From: JBJHBP01 sp050485685 | Lineage (GTDB): Bacteria; Pseudomonadota; Gammaproteobacteria; Steroidobacterales; Rariloculaceae | Reading direction: 5' to 3' | Length of the DNA: 64,000 nucleotides | NCBI GenBank assembly: GCA_050485685.1 | Contig: JBJHBW010000001.1 | Location: forward strand, 248,001-312,000 | Part shown: positions 24,910 through 33,548 of the stretch, piece after piece | Numbering within the stretch: position 1 is the first letter of the stretch | Layout of the letters: each line of letters begins with the position of its first letter | Notes under the pieces: generated by a model | Told to the model about the DNA's origin: nothing | The model's input: the letters and a program-made list of their open reading frames with translations, nothing else | Databases searched by the model: none | Position numbers and translations under genes: made by a program

Positions 24910-25949
24910 CGCATCACCTCCGCTGTACGCCCTGCAGCCATGTCAAACGCTTCGCGCAGCGCCTGACTGAGTTCATGCACAGCCAATGCGTACATGTGGC
25001 TGCGGTTGTAGCGAGTGATCACATAAAAGTTGTGGTAGCCAACCCAGTATTCCGTACCCTCCACGCCGTCAACGGCATAGACCGCGGCCGCTGCCGAGCC
25101 CGGCATGTCGGTGGCGAACACATACCCGAGCTCACTCAGCGACTGCACGGTCTGATCGAGATCCAGGCCGTTGGATGGCCTGTGGTCCCCTGCCCGCGCC
25201 GAACGTGTTGCCTGATCGGCCACCGGCTCTCCCGCACGCCAGCCGTGCACACGAAAGTAGTTGGCGACACTGGCGAGTATGTCCTGCCAGTCGTTCCACA
25301 GATCGCGTCGGCCATTACCGCTGCCATCGACAGCGTAGGCGCGATAGCTGGAGGAAATGAACTGCCCTGCCCCCATCGCACCGGCATAGGAACCAAGCGC
25401 ATTGAAGACATCAACGCTTTCTTCCTGGCCCAGCAACAGAAAGTTCTCGAGCTCCGAAGTAAAGAACGTCGATCGGGGCGGATAAGCGAAGGCCAGGGTG
25501 TACAGCGAATCGAGCACACGATAGGTGCCCATACGGCGGCCGAAGTAAGTCTCCACCCCGAGTATGGAGACCAGCATCTCAGGATCGACTCCATACTCTC
25601 TAGCGGTGGAACTGATCAGGGCTTCATGTTCACGCCAGAAATCCACGCCTGCGGCAATGCGTTCATCGGTAACGAAGATCAGGCGATATTCGTGCCACGG
25701 TACAACCCGCTCCGCCGGACGAGAAATGGCGGCCAGCACGCGCGAGTCGATCTGAGCATCGCTGAGAATGCCGTGCAGTTCGTCGGTGCCGAAACCATGG
25801 CGTGACACCATACGTTCCACGAATGCTTCGCGGGCCGTATTCACTGCCGCCATATCCACATCGTTGGCGCTGAGCTGGCAGGGCACCAGCCAGGCAGACA
25901 CAACGAGCATTACCAGAGAAGGCGCTTGCAGAATGTTCCGTAAGTTCAT
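24906..25949 (-). CDS. mltB: Membrane-bound lytic murein transglycosylase B
   Basis: MltB cleaves peptidoglycan glycan strands. The start at 25949 (MNLRNILQAP) gives a 347-residue product with a signal peptide; it overlaps the rodA stop by 4 bases, while the longer frame would run deep into rodA. The catalytic Glu is E133 in SILGVETYFGRRMG, followed by YAGAMGAGQFISSSYRAYAVDG and the NYF-HGW region. The signal contains VPCQLSAND, where Cys24 could be a lipidation site, though the lipobox is imperfect. All family motifs are intact. Confidence 0.95.
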   Translation of the reverse strand: MNLRNILQAPSLVMLVVSAWLVPCQLSANDVDMAAVNTAREAFVERMVSRHGFGTDELHGILSDAQIDSRVLAAISRPAERVVPWHEYRLIFVTDERIAAGVDFWREHEALISSTAREYGVDPEMLVSILGVETYFGRRMGTYRVLDSLYTLAFAYPPRSTFFTSELENFLLLGQEESVDVFNALGSYAGAMGAGQFISSSYRAYAVDGSGNGRRDLWNDWQDILASVANYFRVHGWRAGEPVADQATRSARAGDHRPSNGLDLDQTVQSLSELGYVFATDMPGSAAAAVYAVDGVEGTEYWVGYHNFYVITRYNRSHMYALAVHELSQALREAFDMAAGRTAEVMR

Positions 25950-27088
25950 GGTGCCATGAGTTTTCTGTGACCGTGTATCGCTGCGAGGATACCCAAACTC
26001 GCCATCAGGGTCACCATCGACGTGCCACCTGCACTGATCAGGGGCAGCGGCACGCCCACAATAGGCAGCAAACCGGACACCATGCCGGCATTGACGAACA
26101 CGTAGACAAAGAAAGTCAGGCTCAGCGCGCCTGCCAGCAGGCGGGTGAACGTGTCCTGCGCGCACGCAGCGATGTACAGCCCGCGACCGACCAGCACCAG
26201 ATAGAGCACCAGCAGCAGCAGCAGGCCCATCAGTCCGAACTCCTCGGCCATGACGGCAAAAATGAAATCGGTGGACCTTTCGGGGAGGAATTCCAGGTGA
26301 GACTGCGTGCCGTTCAGCCACCCCTTGCCGAACATGCCCCCGGAACCGATCGCGATCTTCGCCTGAATCGCGTTGTAGCCGGCGCCCAGCGGATCGGATT
26401 CAGGGTTCAGGAACATCAGCACCCGTGCGCGCTGATAGTCGAGCATGAACATCCACAGCAGCGGCGCGGCCGCGACCGCCAGCGTAAACAGAAACGCGAT
26501 GATGCGGATGCTGATGCCGGCCAGCAGAATCGCCAGTCCACCTGCAGCCAGCACCAGCAATGCCGTGCCAAGATCGGGCTGCCGGGCAATGAGCAGCACC
26601 GGCACCATGACGATCAACGCCATCACAACAAGTTGCATCGTGGTCGGCGGCAGTGTGCGATCGTGCAGGAACCACGCGATCATCATGGGCACGGCGATCT
26701 TCATCAGCTCTGAGGGCTGAAAGCTCACGACACCGAGATCCAGCCAGCGCTGCGCGCCCTTGCCCACCTCGCCGTCTATCATCACCATCAGCAGCAGGCC
26801 CAGCACGCCGATGTAAAGCCACGGACTCCAGATACGCAGGTAGCGGGGCGGGATCTGTGAAATCACGAAGAAAGCGGCCAGCCCTGCCGACAGTCGCACG
26901 CCCTGACGCATGACCGCCGAGCTCTGTTCGCCCACCGCGCTGTAGAGCACGACCAGGCCGATCGCGCAGATCACCGTCATCAGGATCAGCAGCGGCACAT
27001 CGACGATCAGGCCATAGACCGTGAACGGACGCACGCCGCCCCTGGACTGCGGGGCGAAACTAATGGTGGCGTGCGACGAGCTCTTCAT
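25946..27088 (-). CDS. rodA: SEDS peptidoglycan glycosyltransferase RodA
   Basis: RodA polymerises lipid II for lateral-wall elongation with PBP2. The start at 27088 (MKSSSHATISF) gives 380 residues, the usual length; a longer frame reaches further into mrdA. About ten membrane helices are visible. The DPLGAGYNAIQAKIAIGSGGMFGKG motif, split across the fourth periplasmic loop, and LPERSTDFIFAVMAEE with the catalytic Asp are present. It overlaps mrdA by 29 bases and mltB by 4 bases. Confidence 0.96.
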   Translation of the reverse strand: MKSSSHATISFAPQSRGGVRPFTVYGLIVDVPLLILMTVICAIGLVVLYSAVGEQSSAVMRQGVRLSAGLAAFFVISQIPPRYLRIWSPWLYIGVLGLLLMVMIDGEVGKGAQRWLDLGVVSFQPSELMKIAVPMMIAWFLHDRTLPPTTMQLVVMALIVMVPVLLIARQPDLGTALLVLAAGGLAILLAGISIRIIAFLFTLAVAAAPLLWMFMLDYQRARVLMFLNPESDPLGAGYNAIQAKIAIGSGGMFGKGWLNGTQSHLEFLPERSTDFIFAVMAEEFGLMGLLLLLVLYLVLVGRGLYIAACAQDTFTRLLAGALSLTFFVYVFVNAGMVSGLLPIVGVPLPLISAGGTSMVTLMASLGILAAIHGHRKLMAP

Positions 27089-29003
27089 TTTCCGGTTCGC
27101 GGTTGGCGAAATAGGCATCGAGGATCTGGCGCGTGACCGGCGCAGCGGAACGGCTGCCACCGCCGCCGTTCTCAACGATCACTGCGATCGCGATGGTCGG
27201 ATTCTCGGCCGGCGCATAAGCGATGAACAGGCCGTGATCGCGCAATCGCTCATCGACCTCTTCTTCCACGTAACGCTCGCCCTGGGCAATCGTGAACAGC
27301 TGTGATGTGCCGGTCTTTCCGGCTACCACGAAATCGGTGCCCAGCATCGAATTTCTCGCCGTCCCGCGCAGCTCGACCGTCACACCGACGGAGGCGTCAT
27401 GCACCAGCTGCCAGTGCTCCGGCTCTATGCCCGTGATGTCGGGCAGCCGCGCCGGATCCGACCACGACAGCTCGCGGCTGACACCGTTCTCGGTACCGAT
27501 CACGAGGCGCGGATTGTATCGTTCACCGCGCGCGGCCAGGGTGGCAGTGGCGTGCGCAAGCTGCAGCGGCGTGGTCAGCATATAGCCCTGACCGATACCG
27601 ACAATGACCGTCTCCCCGGGGAACCAGGCCTGATCCTCGCGACGCGTGAAGCGCTGGCGCTTCCACTCCCGGCCCGGCACCAGACCGGAGGTCTCGCCGA
27701 GAATATCGATGCCGGTGGGTGCACCGAGTCCGAAAGACTTCAGGAATGTTTCCATGCGGTCTATGCCAAGACCCACTGCGAGCTGATAGAAGTACACATC
27801 GCAGGATTCGACGATAGCCTGATGCATGTTGATGGGGCCATGCCCCTGCGGTCGCCAGTCCCTGTACCGATGCGAGTGACCGGGAAGCGTGTAGAAGCCA
27901 CCGCAGTGAATGCTTTGCGACGGGTTCAGGCTCTCGTACTGCAAGGCGGCAAGGCCAAGGAAAGGCTTCACCGTGGAGCCGGGCGGATAGCTGCCGGCCA
28001 GCACGCGATTGAACAGCGGACGATCGCGGTCGTTGCTCAAGGCCAGAAAGTCGTTGCGCGTCATGCCCACCGCAAAGCGGTTGGGGTCGAAGGAAGGTGT
28101 GCTCGCCATTGCCAGCACATCGCCGTTACGAGGATCGATGGCGACAACGGCGGCGCGCATGTCGGCGATCGCCTCGTGGGCAGCGAGCTGCAGCCGCATG
28201 TCCAAGGCCAGCACCACGTTGTCGCCAGGCACCGGCCAGCGTGTCTCCAGTCCTCCCTGTGAAGACGTGAACCGGCTTGCACCGGCGCGTTCGCTGCCGG
28301 CGGCGGGCAGCACACGCCCCTGGGCATTCACGACCTGCTGTCGATAGCCCACGTTCCCGTGCAGCGACTGCTCGAAGCTGCGTTCCACCCCGGTCTTGCC
28401 GATATGCGACGTGCCCGCGTAGTCGCGCCTGTCTATCCGCTCCAGATCGTCCGAGCTGATACTGCCGACATATCCGACCGCATGAGCTGCCACTTCTCCG
28501 AACGGATAGTGGCGCACCAGACCTTCCTGGATATCCACGCCGGGGAATCGGTGCCGGCGCACGGCGAACGTGGCCGCCTGGGCCTCGCTCAGGTTACGCA
28601 GGCGCACCCGTTCGAAACGCCGGTGGGAACGGATCAGCGCGACCATCTGATCCAGTTCCGCTTCTTCCAGGAGGCCTAACTCCTCGAGTTCGGCCAGCGT
28701 CGCGTTCAGATCCGGCACCTGTTCTGGTATCAGCACCAGCTGCCAGGTCGGCAGATTCTCGGCTATGACGATACCGTTGCGATCGAGAATCAGCCCGCGC
28801 GTCGGCGGCAGCGGCTCAATGCGCAACCGGTTTCCCTGCGACAGGTCACTGAAGCGCTGGTGATCCACCACCTGCAGCTGCACCAGCCTCGCAACCAGCA
28901 CGCCGGTCAAAAGGACAATGGTCACGGCAGCAATGATCACCCGCGTCAGGAACATGCGCTGTTCCTTCCAGTGATCCTTGAAAGCCGCCGATTTCGGTGC
29001 CAT
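27060..29003 (-). CDS. mrdA: Penicillin-binding protein 2
   Basis: PBP2 is the transpeptidase of the elongasome. The 647-residue product has an N-terminal transmembrane helix (about residues 21-42), the pedestal domain (PPTRGLILDRNG) and a transpeptidase domain with S343-T-V-K346 (PPGSTVKPF), S400-C-D402 (VESCDVYFYQLA) and K563-T-G565 (VAGKTGTSQL). All motifs are intact, in contrast to the downstream dacA. It lies 18 bases after mreD and upstream of rodA. Confidence 0.97.
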   Translation of the reverse strand: MAPKSAAFKDHWKEQRMFLTRVIIAAVTIVLLTGVLVARLVQLQVVDHQRFSDLSQGNRLRIEPLPPTRGLILDRNGIVIAENLPTWQLVLIPEQVPDLNATLAELEELGLLEEAELDQMVALIRSHRRFERVRLRNLSEAQAATFAVRRHRFPGVDIQEGLVRHYPFGEVAAHAVGYVGSISSDDLERIDRRDYAGTSHIGKTGVERSFEQSLHGNVGYRQQVVNAQGRVLPAAGSERAGASRFTSSQGGLETRWPVPGDNVVLALDMRLQLAAHEAIADMRAAVVAIDPRNGDVLAMASTPSFDPNRFAVGMTRNDFLALSNDRDRPLFNRVLAGSYPPGSTVKPFLGLAALQYESLNPSQSIHCGGFYTLPGHSHRYRDWRPQGHGPINMHQAIVESCDVYFYQLAVGLGIDRMETFLKSFGLGAPTGIDILGETSGLVPGREWKRQRFTRREDQAWFPGETVIVGIGQGYMLTTPLQLAHATATLAARGERYNPRLVIGTENGVSRELSWSDPARLPDITGIEPEHWQLVHDASVGVTVELRGTARNSMLGTDFVVAGKTGTSQLFTIAQGERYVEEEVDERLRDHGLFIAYAPAENPTIAIAVIVENGGGGSRSAAPVTRQILDAYFANREPENEELVARHH

Positions 29004-29021
29004 TGCCGCTACCTGCAGTCC

Positions 29022-29513
29022 CTAGATCTGCGCATGCGCCCGGTCGGCGCGCCGGTCGGTGAAAATCAGTGCCATGAACCAGACCAGCGTGCCCGTCAGT
29101 ACCGGAACCCAGCGTTCGACCATGGGTAGCGAGCGTCCGGCCACGCCGTCCACCCAGAACAGGACAAAGTTATAAAGAGCCAGCAGCACCGCCACGGTCA
29201 GCGCCAGCTGCGAGGCCGGGAACACGCGTATGCGAAGATAGAAGCGCTGGCTGAGATACACCACCAGCAGCAGTGCCAGCGCGTGCTGGCCAAGCAGCGC
29301 ACCAGTGAGGGAATCGAGCGCGATGCCCATCATGAACGCGCTGAACATGCCGAATCGTCCCGGCGTCACCACAGCCCAGTAGATCAGTACCAGCGCCACC
29401 CAGTCCGGCCGAAACGAGGCGGCCGCCGCCGGCAGGGGAACGACGGACAGCGCCAGCGCACCGAGCAGGCTGAGCAGCGGCCAGAACCACCCTATGCGGC
29501 GGCGACGCTTCAT
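29022..29513 (-). CDS. mreD: Rod shape-determining protein MreD
   Basis: This small integral membrane component of the elongasome has 163 residues and about five transmembrane helices, with FRPDWVALVLIYWAV and FMMGIALDSLTGALLGQHAL as in other MreD proteins. The start overlaps mreC by 4 bases. It sits in canonical order between mreC and mrdA. Confidence 0.94.
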   Translation of the reverse strand: MKRRRRIGWFWPLLSLLGALALSVVPLPAAAASFRPDWVALVLIYWAVVTPGRFGMFSAFMMGIALDSLTGALLGQHALALLLVVYLSQRFYLRIRVFPASQLALTVAVLLALYNFVLFWVDGVAGRSLPMVERWVPVLTGTLVWFMALIFTDRRADRAHAQI

Positions 29514-30397
29514 TCGGCCTCCGCCAGTCTTGCAGCGGCCGCATCGCGTGGCGACTCGCTGACGTTCCAGACCAGCAGCACCTCGCGATGACGATCCAGC
29601 TCCGCTGCCGGTTCGGCAATCACCTCGGCGAATGACTGTCCCGGCATGAAGCGCACCTCGCGCACGTAACCGACCGGATAGCCGGGTGGAAACACACCGC
29701 CAAGCCCTGATGAGACGAGTTGATCGCCTACCTCTATGTCGGCGGCATTGGTCAGATACGGCAGGCGCAGCCGCCCGCTGTCTCCGGTACCAACTGCGAT
29801 CGTGCGCAGACCATTGCGATTGACGGTGACCGGCACCGCGTGATCGGCGTCGGTAATCAGCACCGCTTCGGAGGTCAGCGGCCCGGCGCGCACCACCTGC
29901 CCCACCACGCCCTTGGCATCCAGCAGCGGCTGGCCCACGTAGACGCCATCCACCAGCCCCCGATTGAGGCTGAAACGCTGCCGGTACGGGTTGCTGTCCA
30001 CCGCCATGATCCCGGCAACCAGCATGCGCTCGGCAACATGCTCGCTGGAATCGAGCATGGCCCGCAGACGCGCATTCTCGCGTTCCAGCGCTGCCAGACG
30101 TTGCAGGCGAACGCTGGTATCCAGTGCCTCGCGGCGCAGGCGCGCGTTCTCAGCCAGCAATTCGCGGCGCTCGGCCAGCGAGTTGCTGGACCAATGCCAG
30201 GCACGAAATGGTGCGTCCACGGCGACCAGAATCGGATGAACGGCAACCGACAGCGTTTCGCGGACACGGGTGAGATGATCATTACGATGGTCGATGACCA
30301 TCAGCGCGAGACAGGTCAATGCCAGCAGCGAGAATTTGAGGCCGAGCGATACCTTGCCTCGCGCAAGGCCGGCTGCGTTCCTTCGCGGCGCTCTCAT
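29510..30397 (-). CDS. mreC: Rod shape-determining protein MreC
   Basis: MreC is the periplasmic scaffold that activates PBP2-RodA. The 295-residue product has one N-terminal transmembrane helix (about residues 20-40), a coiled coil (about 72-112) and the two beta-barrel domains, with NPYRQRFSLNRGLVDGVYVGQP, GVVGQVVRAGP and SGLGGVFPPGYPVG. It begins 38 bases after mreB and overlaps mreD by 4 bases. Confidence 0.96.
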   Translation of the reverse strand: MRAPRRNAAGLARGKVSLGLKFSLLALTCLALMVIDHRNDHLTRVRETLSVAVHPILVAVDAPFRAWHWSSNSLAERRELLAENARLRREALDTSVRLQRLAALERENARLRAMLDSSEHVAERMLVAGIMAVDSNPYRQRFSLNRGLVDGVYVGQPLLDAKGVVGQVVRAGPLTSEAVLITDADHAVPVTVNRNGLRTIAVGTGDSGRLRLPYLTNAADIEVGDQLVSSGLGGVFPPGYPVGYVREVRFMPGQSFAEVIAEPAAELDRHREVLLVWNVSESPRDAAAARLAEAE

Positions 30398-30435
30398 CGT
30401 TCGCGCCCCCGTCTGTCAGCGGATCACAAGTACGG

Positions 30436-31479
30436 TCACTCCACAGCAAACGCGCCGGGGCCGTACTCATCAAGCAGTTCAAGCACCCGGCCACCCCCGC
30501 GAGCCACACAGGTCAGCGGCTCATCGGCCACCACGACCGGCAGCCCGGTCTCTTCGGTCAGCAGTCTGTCTATGTCGGTCAGCAATGCCCCGCCGCCGGT
30601 CAGCACGATGCCGCGCTCGGCAACGTCGGCACCCAGTTCGGGCGGTGTCTGTTCCAGCGCGACCTTGACTGCGCCGACGATGCCCTGCAGGGGTTCCTGC
30701 AGCGCTTCGAGTATCTCGTTGCTGTTCAGTGTGAAGCTGCGCGGCACACCTTCGGAAAGATTGCGCCCCTTGACCGAGATCTCCCTGACCTCCTGGCCGG
30801 GATAGGCGGAGCCTATCGTGTGCTTGATGCGTTCAGCGGTAGCCTCGCCGATCAGAATGCCATAGTTGCGGCGCACGTAGTTCGTGATCGCGTCGTCGAA
30901 GCGATCGCCACCGATGCGCACCGAAGCGGCATAGACGATGCCGTTCAGCGAAATCACGGCCACCTCGGATGTACCGCCGCCGATATCCAGCACCATGGAG
31001 CCCCGCGCCTCATGCACCGGCATGCCGGCACCGATTGCAGCGGCCATCGGTTCCTCGACCAGATACACCTTGCGAGCCCCGGCGCCCTCGGCGGACTCGC
31101 GTATCGCGCGCCGCTCGACCTGGGTGGACCCGTACGGGACGCAGACCAGAACGCGGGGACTGGGGCGGAAGTAACGTGAACCGTGCGCCTTCTTGATGAA
31201 GTGCTGCAGCATCTTCTCGGTCACGTTGAAATCGGCGATCACGCCGTCTTTCAGTGGCCGGATCGCGGTGATGTGTCCGGGGGTGCGGCCCAGCATGTGC
31301 TTGGCCTCAAGACCCACCGCCTCCAGCACCTTGCCGCCACGGCCGGGTTCCTCGCGTATCGCGACAACGGAAGGTTCGTCCAGGACGATGCCACGACCAC
31401 GGACATAGATCAGGGTATTTGCCGTACCCAGATCAATAGACAAATCGTTCGAGAAATACCCGAGAAAGCTCTTTAACAT
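30436..31479 (-). CDS. mreB: Actin-like cell-shape protein MreB
   Basis: MreB forms membrane-associated filaments that position the elongasome. The ATG at 31479 gives 347 residues starting MLKSFLGYFSNDLSIDLG, which matches the usual MreB start; an upstream ATG at 31536 would add 19 residues not found in the family. Nucleotide-binding motifs DLGTANTLIYV, MVLDIGGGTSEVAVISL and GIVLTGGGALL are intact. It is the first gene of a ten-gene run to lipB. A promoter-like sequence lies just upstream (31515-31543). Confidence 0.97.
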   Translation of the reverse strand: MLKSFLGYFSNDLSIDLGTANTLIYVRGRGIVLDEPSVVAIREEPGRGGKVLEAVGLEAKHMLGRTPGHITAIRPLKDGVIADFNVTEKMLQHFIKKAHGSRYFRPSPRVLVCVPYGSTQVERRAIRESAEGAGARKVYLVEEPMAAAIGAGMPVHEARGSMVLDIGGGTSEVAVISLNGIVYAASVRIGGDRFDDAITNYVRRNYGILIGEATAERIKHTIGSAYPGQEVREISVKGRNLSEGVPRSFTLNSNEILEALQEPLQGIVGAVKVALEQTPPELGADVAERGIVLTGGGALLTDIDRLLTEETGLPVVVADEPLTCVARGGGRVLELLDEYGPGAFAVE

Positions 31480-31514
31480 TGAGAGGCAAGGCCGCTGAAA
31501 GACGCCAACGAGGC

Positions 31515-31543
31515 ACTTTAGCAACGGGTAGGACAATCAGCAA
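31515..31543 (-). promoter_or_regulatory. Putative sigma-70 promoter of the mreB operon
   Basis: On the minus strand TTGCTG (31538-31543) is followed after exactly 17 bases by TAAAGT (31515-31520). This would start transcription about 29 bases before the mreB ATG. It overlaps the putative divergent gatC promoter, so the two could compete. The match is by eye only. Confidence 0.4.
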
Positions 31544-31557
31544 GCGACGTGTATATT
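31530..31557 (+). promoter_or_regulatory. Putative sigma-70 promoter of gatC
   Basis: AGGACA (31530-31535) is followed after 16 bases by TATATT (31552-31557). Transcription would begin near 31564, downstream of the GTA/ATG at 31549 and upstream of the GTG at 31591. This supports the GTG as the gatC start. Confidence 0.4.
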
Positions 31558-31590
31558 AGTGAGAAGCAGGTCACTAGTCTTCATTCAATC

Positions 31591-31878
31591 GTGTCGCTGG
31601 ATCAGAAATCAATCGGAAAGCTGTGCCAACTGGCACGCCTTGAGATCACCGCCGAAGAGACGTCCGACGTGGCTGCAAAGCTGGCCGACATCGTCGCGCT
31701 GGTGGATCAGCTGAACGCTGCCGATACCGACGGCGTGCCGCCCATGGCCCATCCGCTGTCACGCCCCCAGCGGCTGCGTGAGGACAGCGTGACCGAGGAA
31801 GACCGGCACGAGTTGTACCAGCGTAACGCCCCGCTGGTGGAGCGCGGCCTTTACCTGGTACCCAAAGTCATTGAGTAA
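31591..31878 (+). CDS. gatC: Asp-tRNA(Asn)/Glu-tRNA(Gln) amidotransferase subunit C
   Basis: GatC is the small stabilising subunit of the GatCAB amidotransferase. The GTG start at 31591 gives 95 residues beginning MSLDQKSIGKLCQLARLEIT, which matches GatC; the frame is open upstream to 31549 but those 14 residues are not conserved. Motifs include ALVDQLNAADTDGVPPMAHP and LREDSVTEED. It is the first gene of gatCAB, divergent from mreB. Confidence 0.94.
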   Translation: MSLDQKSIGKLCQLARLEITAEETSDVAAKLADIVALVDQLNAADTDGVPPMAHPLSRPQRLREDSVTEEDRHELYQRNAPLVERGLYLVPKVIE

Positions 31879-32012
31879 CCCTGGATCGGCACAGCCCCGA
31901 GGCATAGCGCCGCCGGGCTGAGCGAACGCCCGCAATATCGGACAGACCCTGACCATCCAACGAACATGGAACAGTGGTCGGCAACAGCCCCGACCGCAAC
32001 ACGCCACCCATC

Positions 32013-33470
32013 ATGCATGACCTGACTGTCACACAGCTCGCCGACCTGCTGAGAACGCGACGGATATCGGCCACGGAGCTGACGCGTCATTTTCTCGCGC
32101 GCATTGCCGAACACAACGAGCATCTGAACGCCTTCATCACGGTGACGGAAGAAGTTGCGATGCGACAGGCCGCTGCAGCGGATGAGCGCATCGCACGCGG
32201 CGAACAGGGCAGACTCATCGGCATTCCGATCGCGCACAAGGACATCTTCTGCACGGCCGGCGTGCGCACCACCTGCGCATCCAGAATGCTGGACAACTTC
32301 GTGTCACCGTACGACGCCACACTGGTCGAGAAACTCAACGCCGCGGGCCTTGTCACGCTGGGCAAGACCAACATGGATGAGTTCGCAATGGGATCGTCCA
32401 ACGAAACCAGCTGGTACGGTCCCGTGCGCAACCCGTGGCAGGAAGACACCGTGCCCGGCGGTTCCTCCGGCGGTTCCGCGGCAGCCGTCGCGGCCCGACT
32501 GGCCCCCGCAGCCACCGGCACCGACACCGGCGGCTCCATACGCCAGCCGGCGGCTCTGACCGGACTCACCGGGCTGAAACCCACTTATGGCCGTGTATCC
32601 CGCTACGGCATGATCGCGTTCGCTTCCAGCCTTGATCAGGCCGGTCCGCTGACCCGCACCGTCGAGGATGCCGCGCTGCTTCTGGAGGCCATGGCCGGCT
32701 TCGACCCGCGTGATTCCACGTCCCTGCAGGACGCGGTGCCGCAATGGTCGACGCATCTCGACACGCCGTGGGAGAAGCTGCGCATCGGTGTGCCGGAAAA
32801 CTTCTTCGACGACGGCCTGGATGAGCGCAATGCGCAGGCGGTTCGCTCGGCGCTGAAGGTATTCGAACAGCTGGGCGCCGAGCTCCGGCCGATCAACCTG
32901 GCCAACATCCACCTGTCGGTACCGGCCTACTACGTGGTCGCCCCGGCGGAAGCCTCATCGAATCTGGCCCGTTTTGACGGCGTACGTTTCGGACACCGGG
33001 CCGAACAGCCGGGTGACGATCTGCATACCTTCTACATGCGCAACCGCGGCGAAGGCTTCGGCGCCGAAGTCAAGCGGCGCATCCTCACCGGCACTTACGT
33101 GCTGTCAGCCGGTTACTACGATGCGTACTACCTGAAAGCCCAGCAGGTGAGGCAACTGATCAGCAACGACTTTGCAGCCGCTTTCGCTGAGGTTGACCTG
33201 ATCGCCGGCCCGACCACGCCGACACCCGCCTTCGGTCTGGGGCAGAAACTGAATGACCCGGTGCAGATGTATCTGAACGACATCTACACGATAGGCGCCA
33301 ACCTCGCCGGGCTGCCTGCGCTGTCGGTACCGTGCGGACTCGTGGACGGACTGCCGGTCGGCCTGCAACTGATCGCACCGCATCTGGAAGAGGCACGCCT
33401 GCTGAAAGCCGGCCACTGGTTCCAGCGCGAGACGGACTGGCATGAACGCGCACCCCAGGCCTATGCCTGA
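32013..33470 (+). CDS. gatA: Asp-tRNA(Asn)/Glu-tRNA(Gln) amidotransferase subunit A
   Basis: GatA supplies ammonia from glutamine through an amidase active site. The ATG at 32013 (MHDLTVTQLADLL) gives 485 residues and matches the family start; a longer frame begins at 31974. The Ser-cisSer-Lys triad is present: Lys in GIPIAHKDIFCTAGV, and the two Ser in VPGGSSGGSAAAVA and TGTDTGGSIRQPA. The 134-base gap after gatC holds no gene. Confidence 0.96.
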   Translation: MHDLTVTQLADLLRTRRISATELTRHFLARIAEHNEHLNAFITVTEEVAMRQAAAADERIARGEQGRLIGIPIAHKDIFCTAGVRTTCASRMLDNFVSPYDATLVEKLNAAGLVTLGKTNMDEFAMGSSNETSWYGPVRNPWQEDTVPGGSSGGSAAAVAARLAPAATGTDTGGSIRQPAALTGLTGLKPTYGRVSRYGMIAFASSLDQAGPLTRTVEDAALLLEAMAGFDPRDSTSLQDAVPQWSTHLDTPWEKLRIGVPENFFDDGLDERNAQAVRSALKVFEQLGAELRPINLANIHLSVPAYYVVAPAEASSNLARFDGVRFGHRAEQPGDDLHTFYMRNRGEGFGAEVKRRILTGTYVLSAGYYDAYYLKAQQVRQLISNDFAAAFAEVDLIAGPTTPTPAFGLGQKLNDPVQMYLNDIYTIGANLAGLPALSVPCGLVDGLPVGLQLIAPHLEEARLLKAGHWFQRETDWHERAPQAYA

Positions 33471-33548
33471 TCGCAGACGCCGGCCGCGCCGGGACGGGCC
33501 CGGTGGACGGACGGATTCATTGACGCACACAGCTTGAGCACCCCGAGG

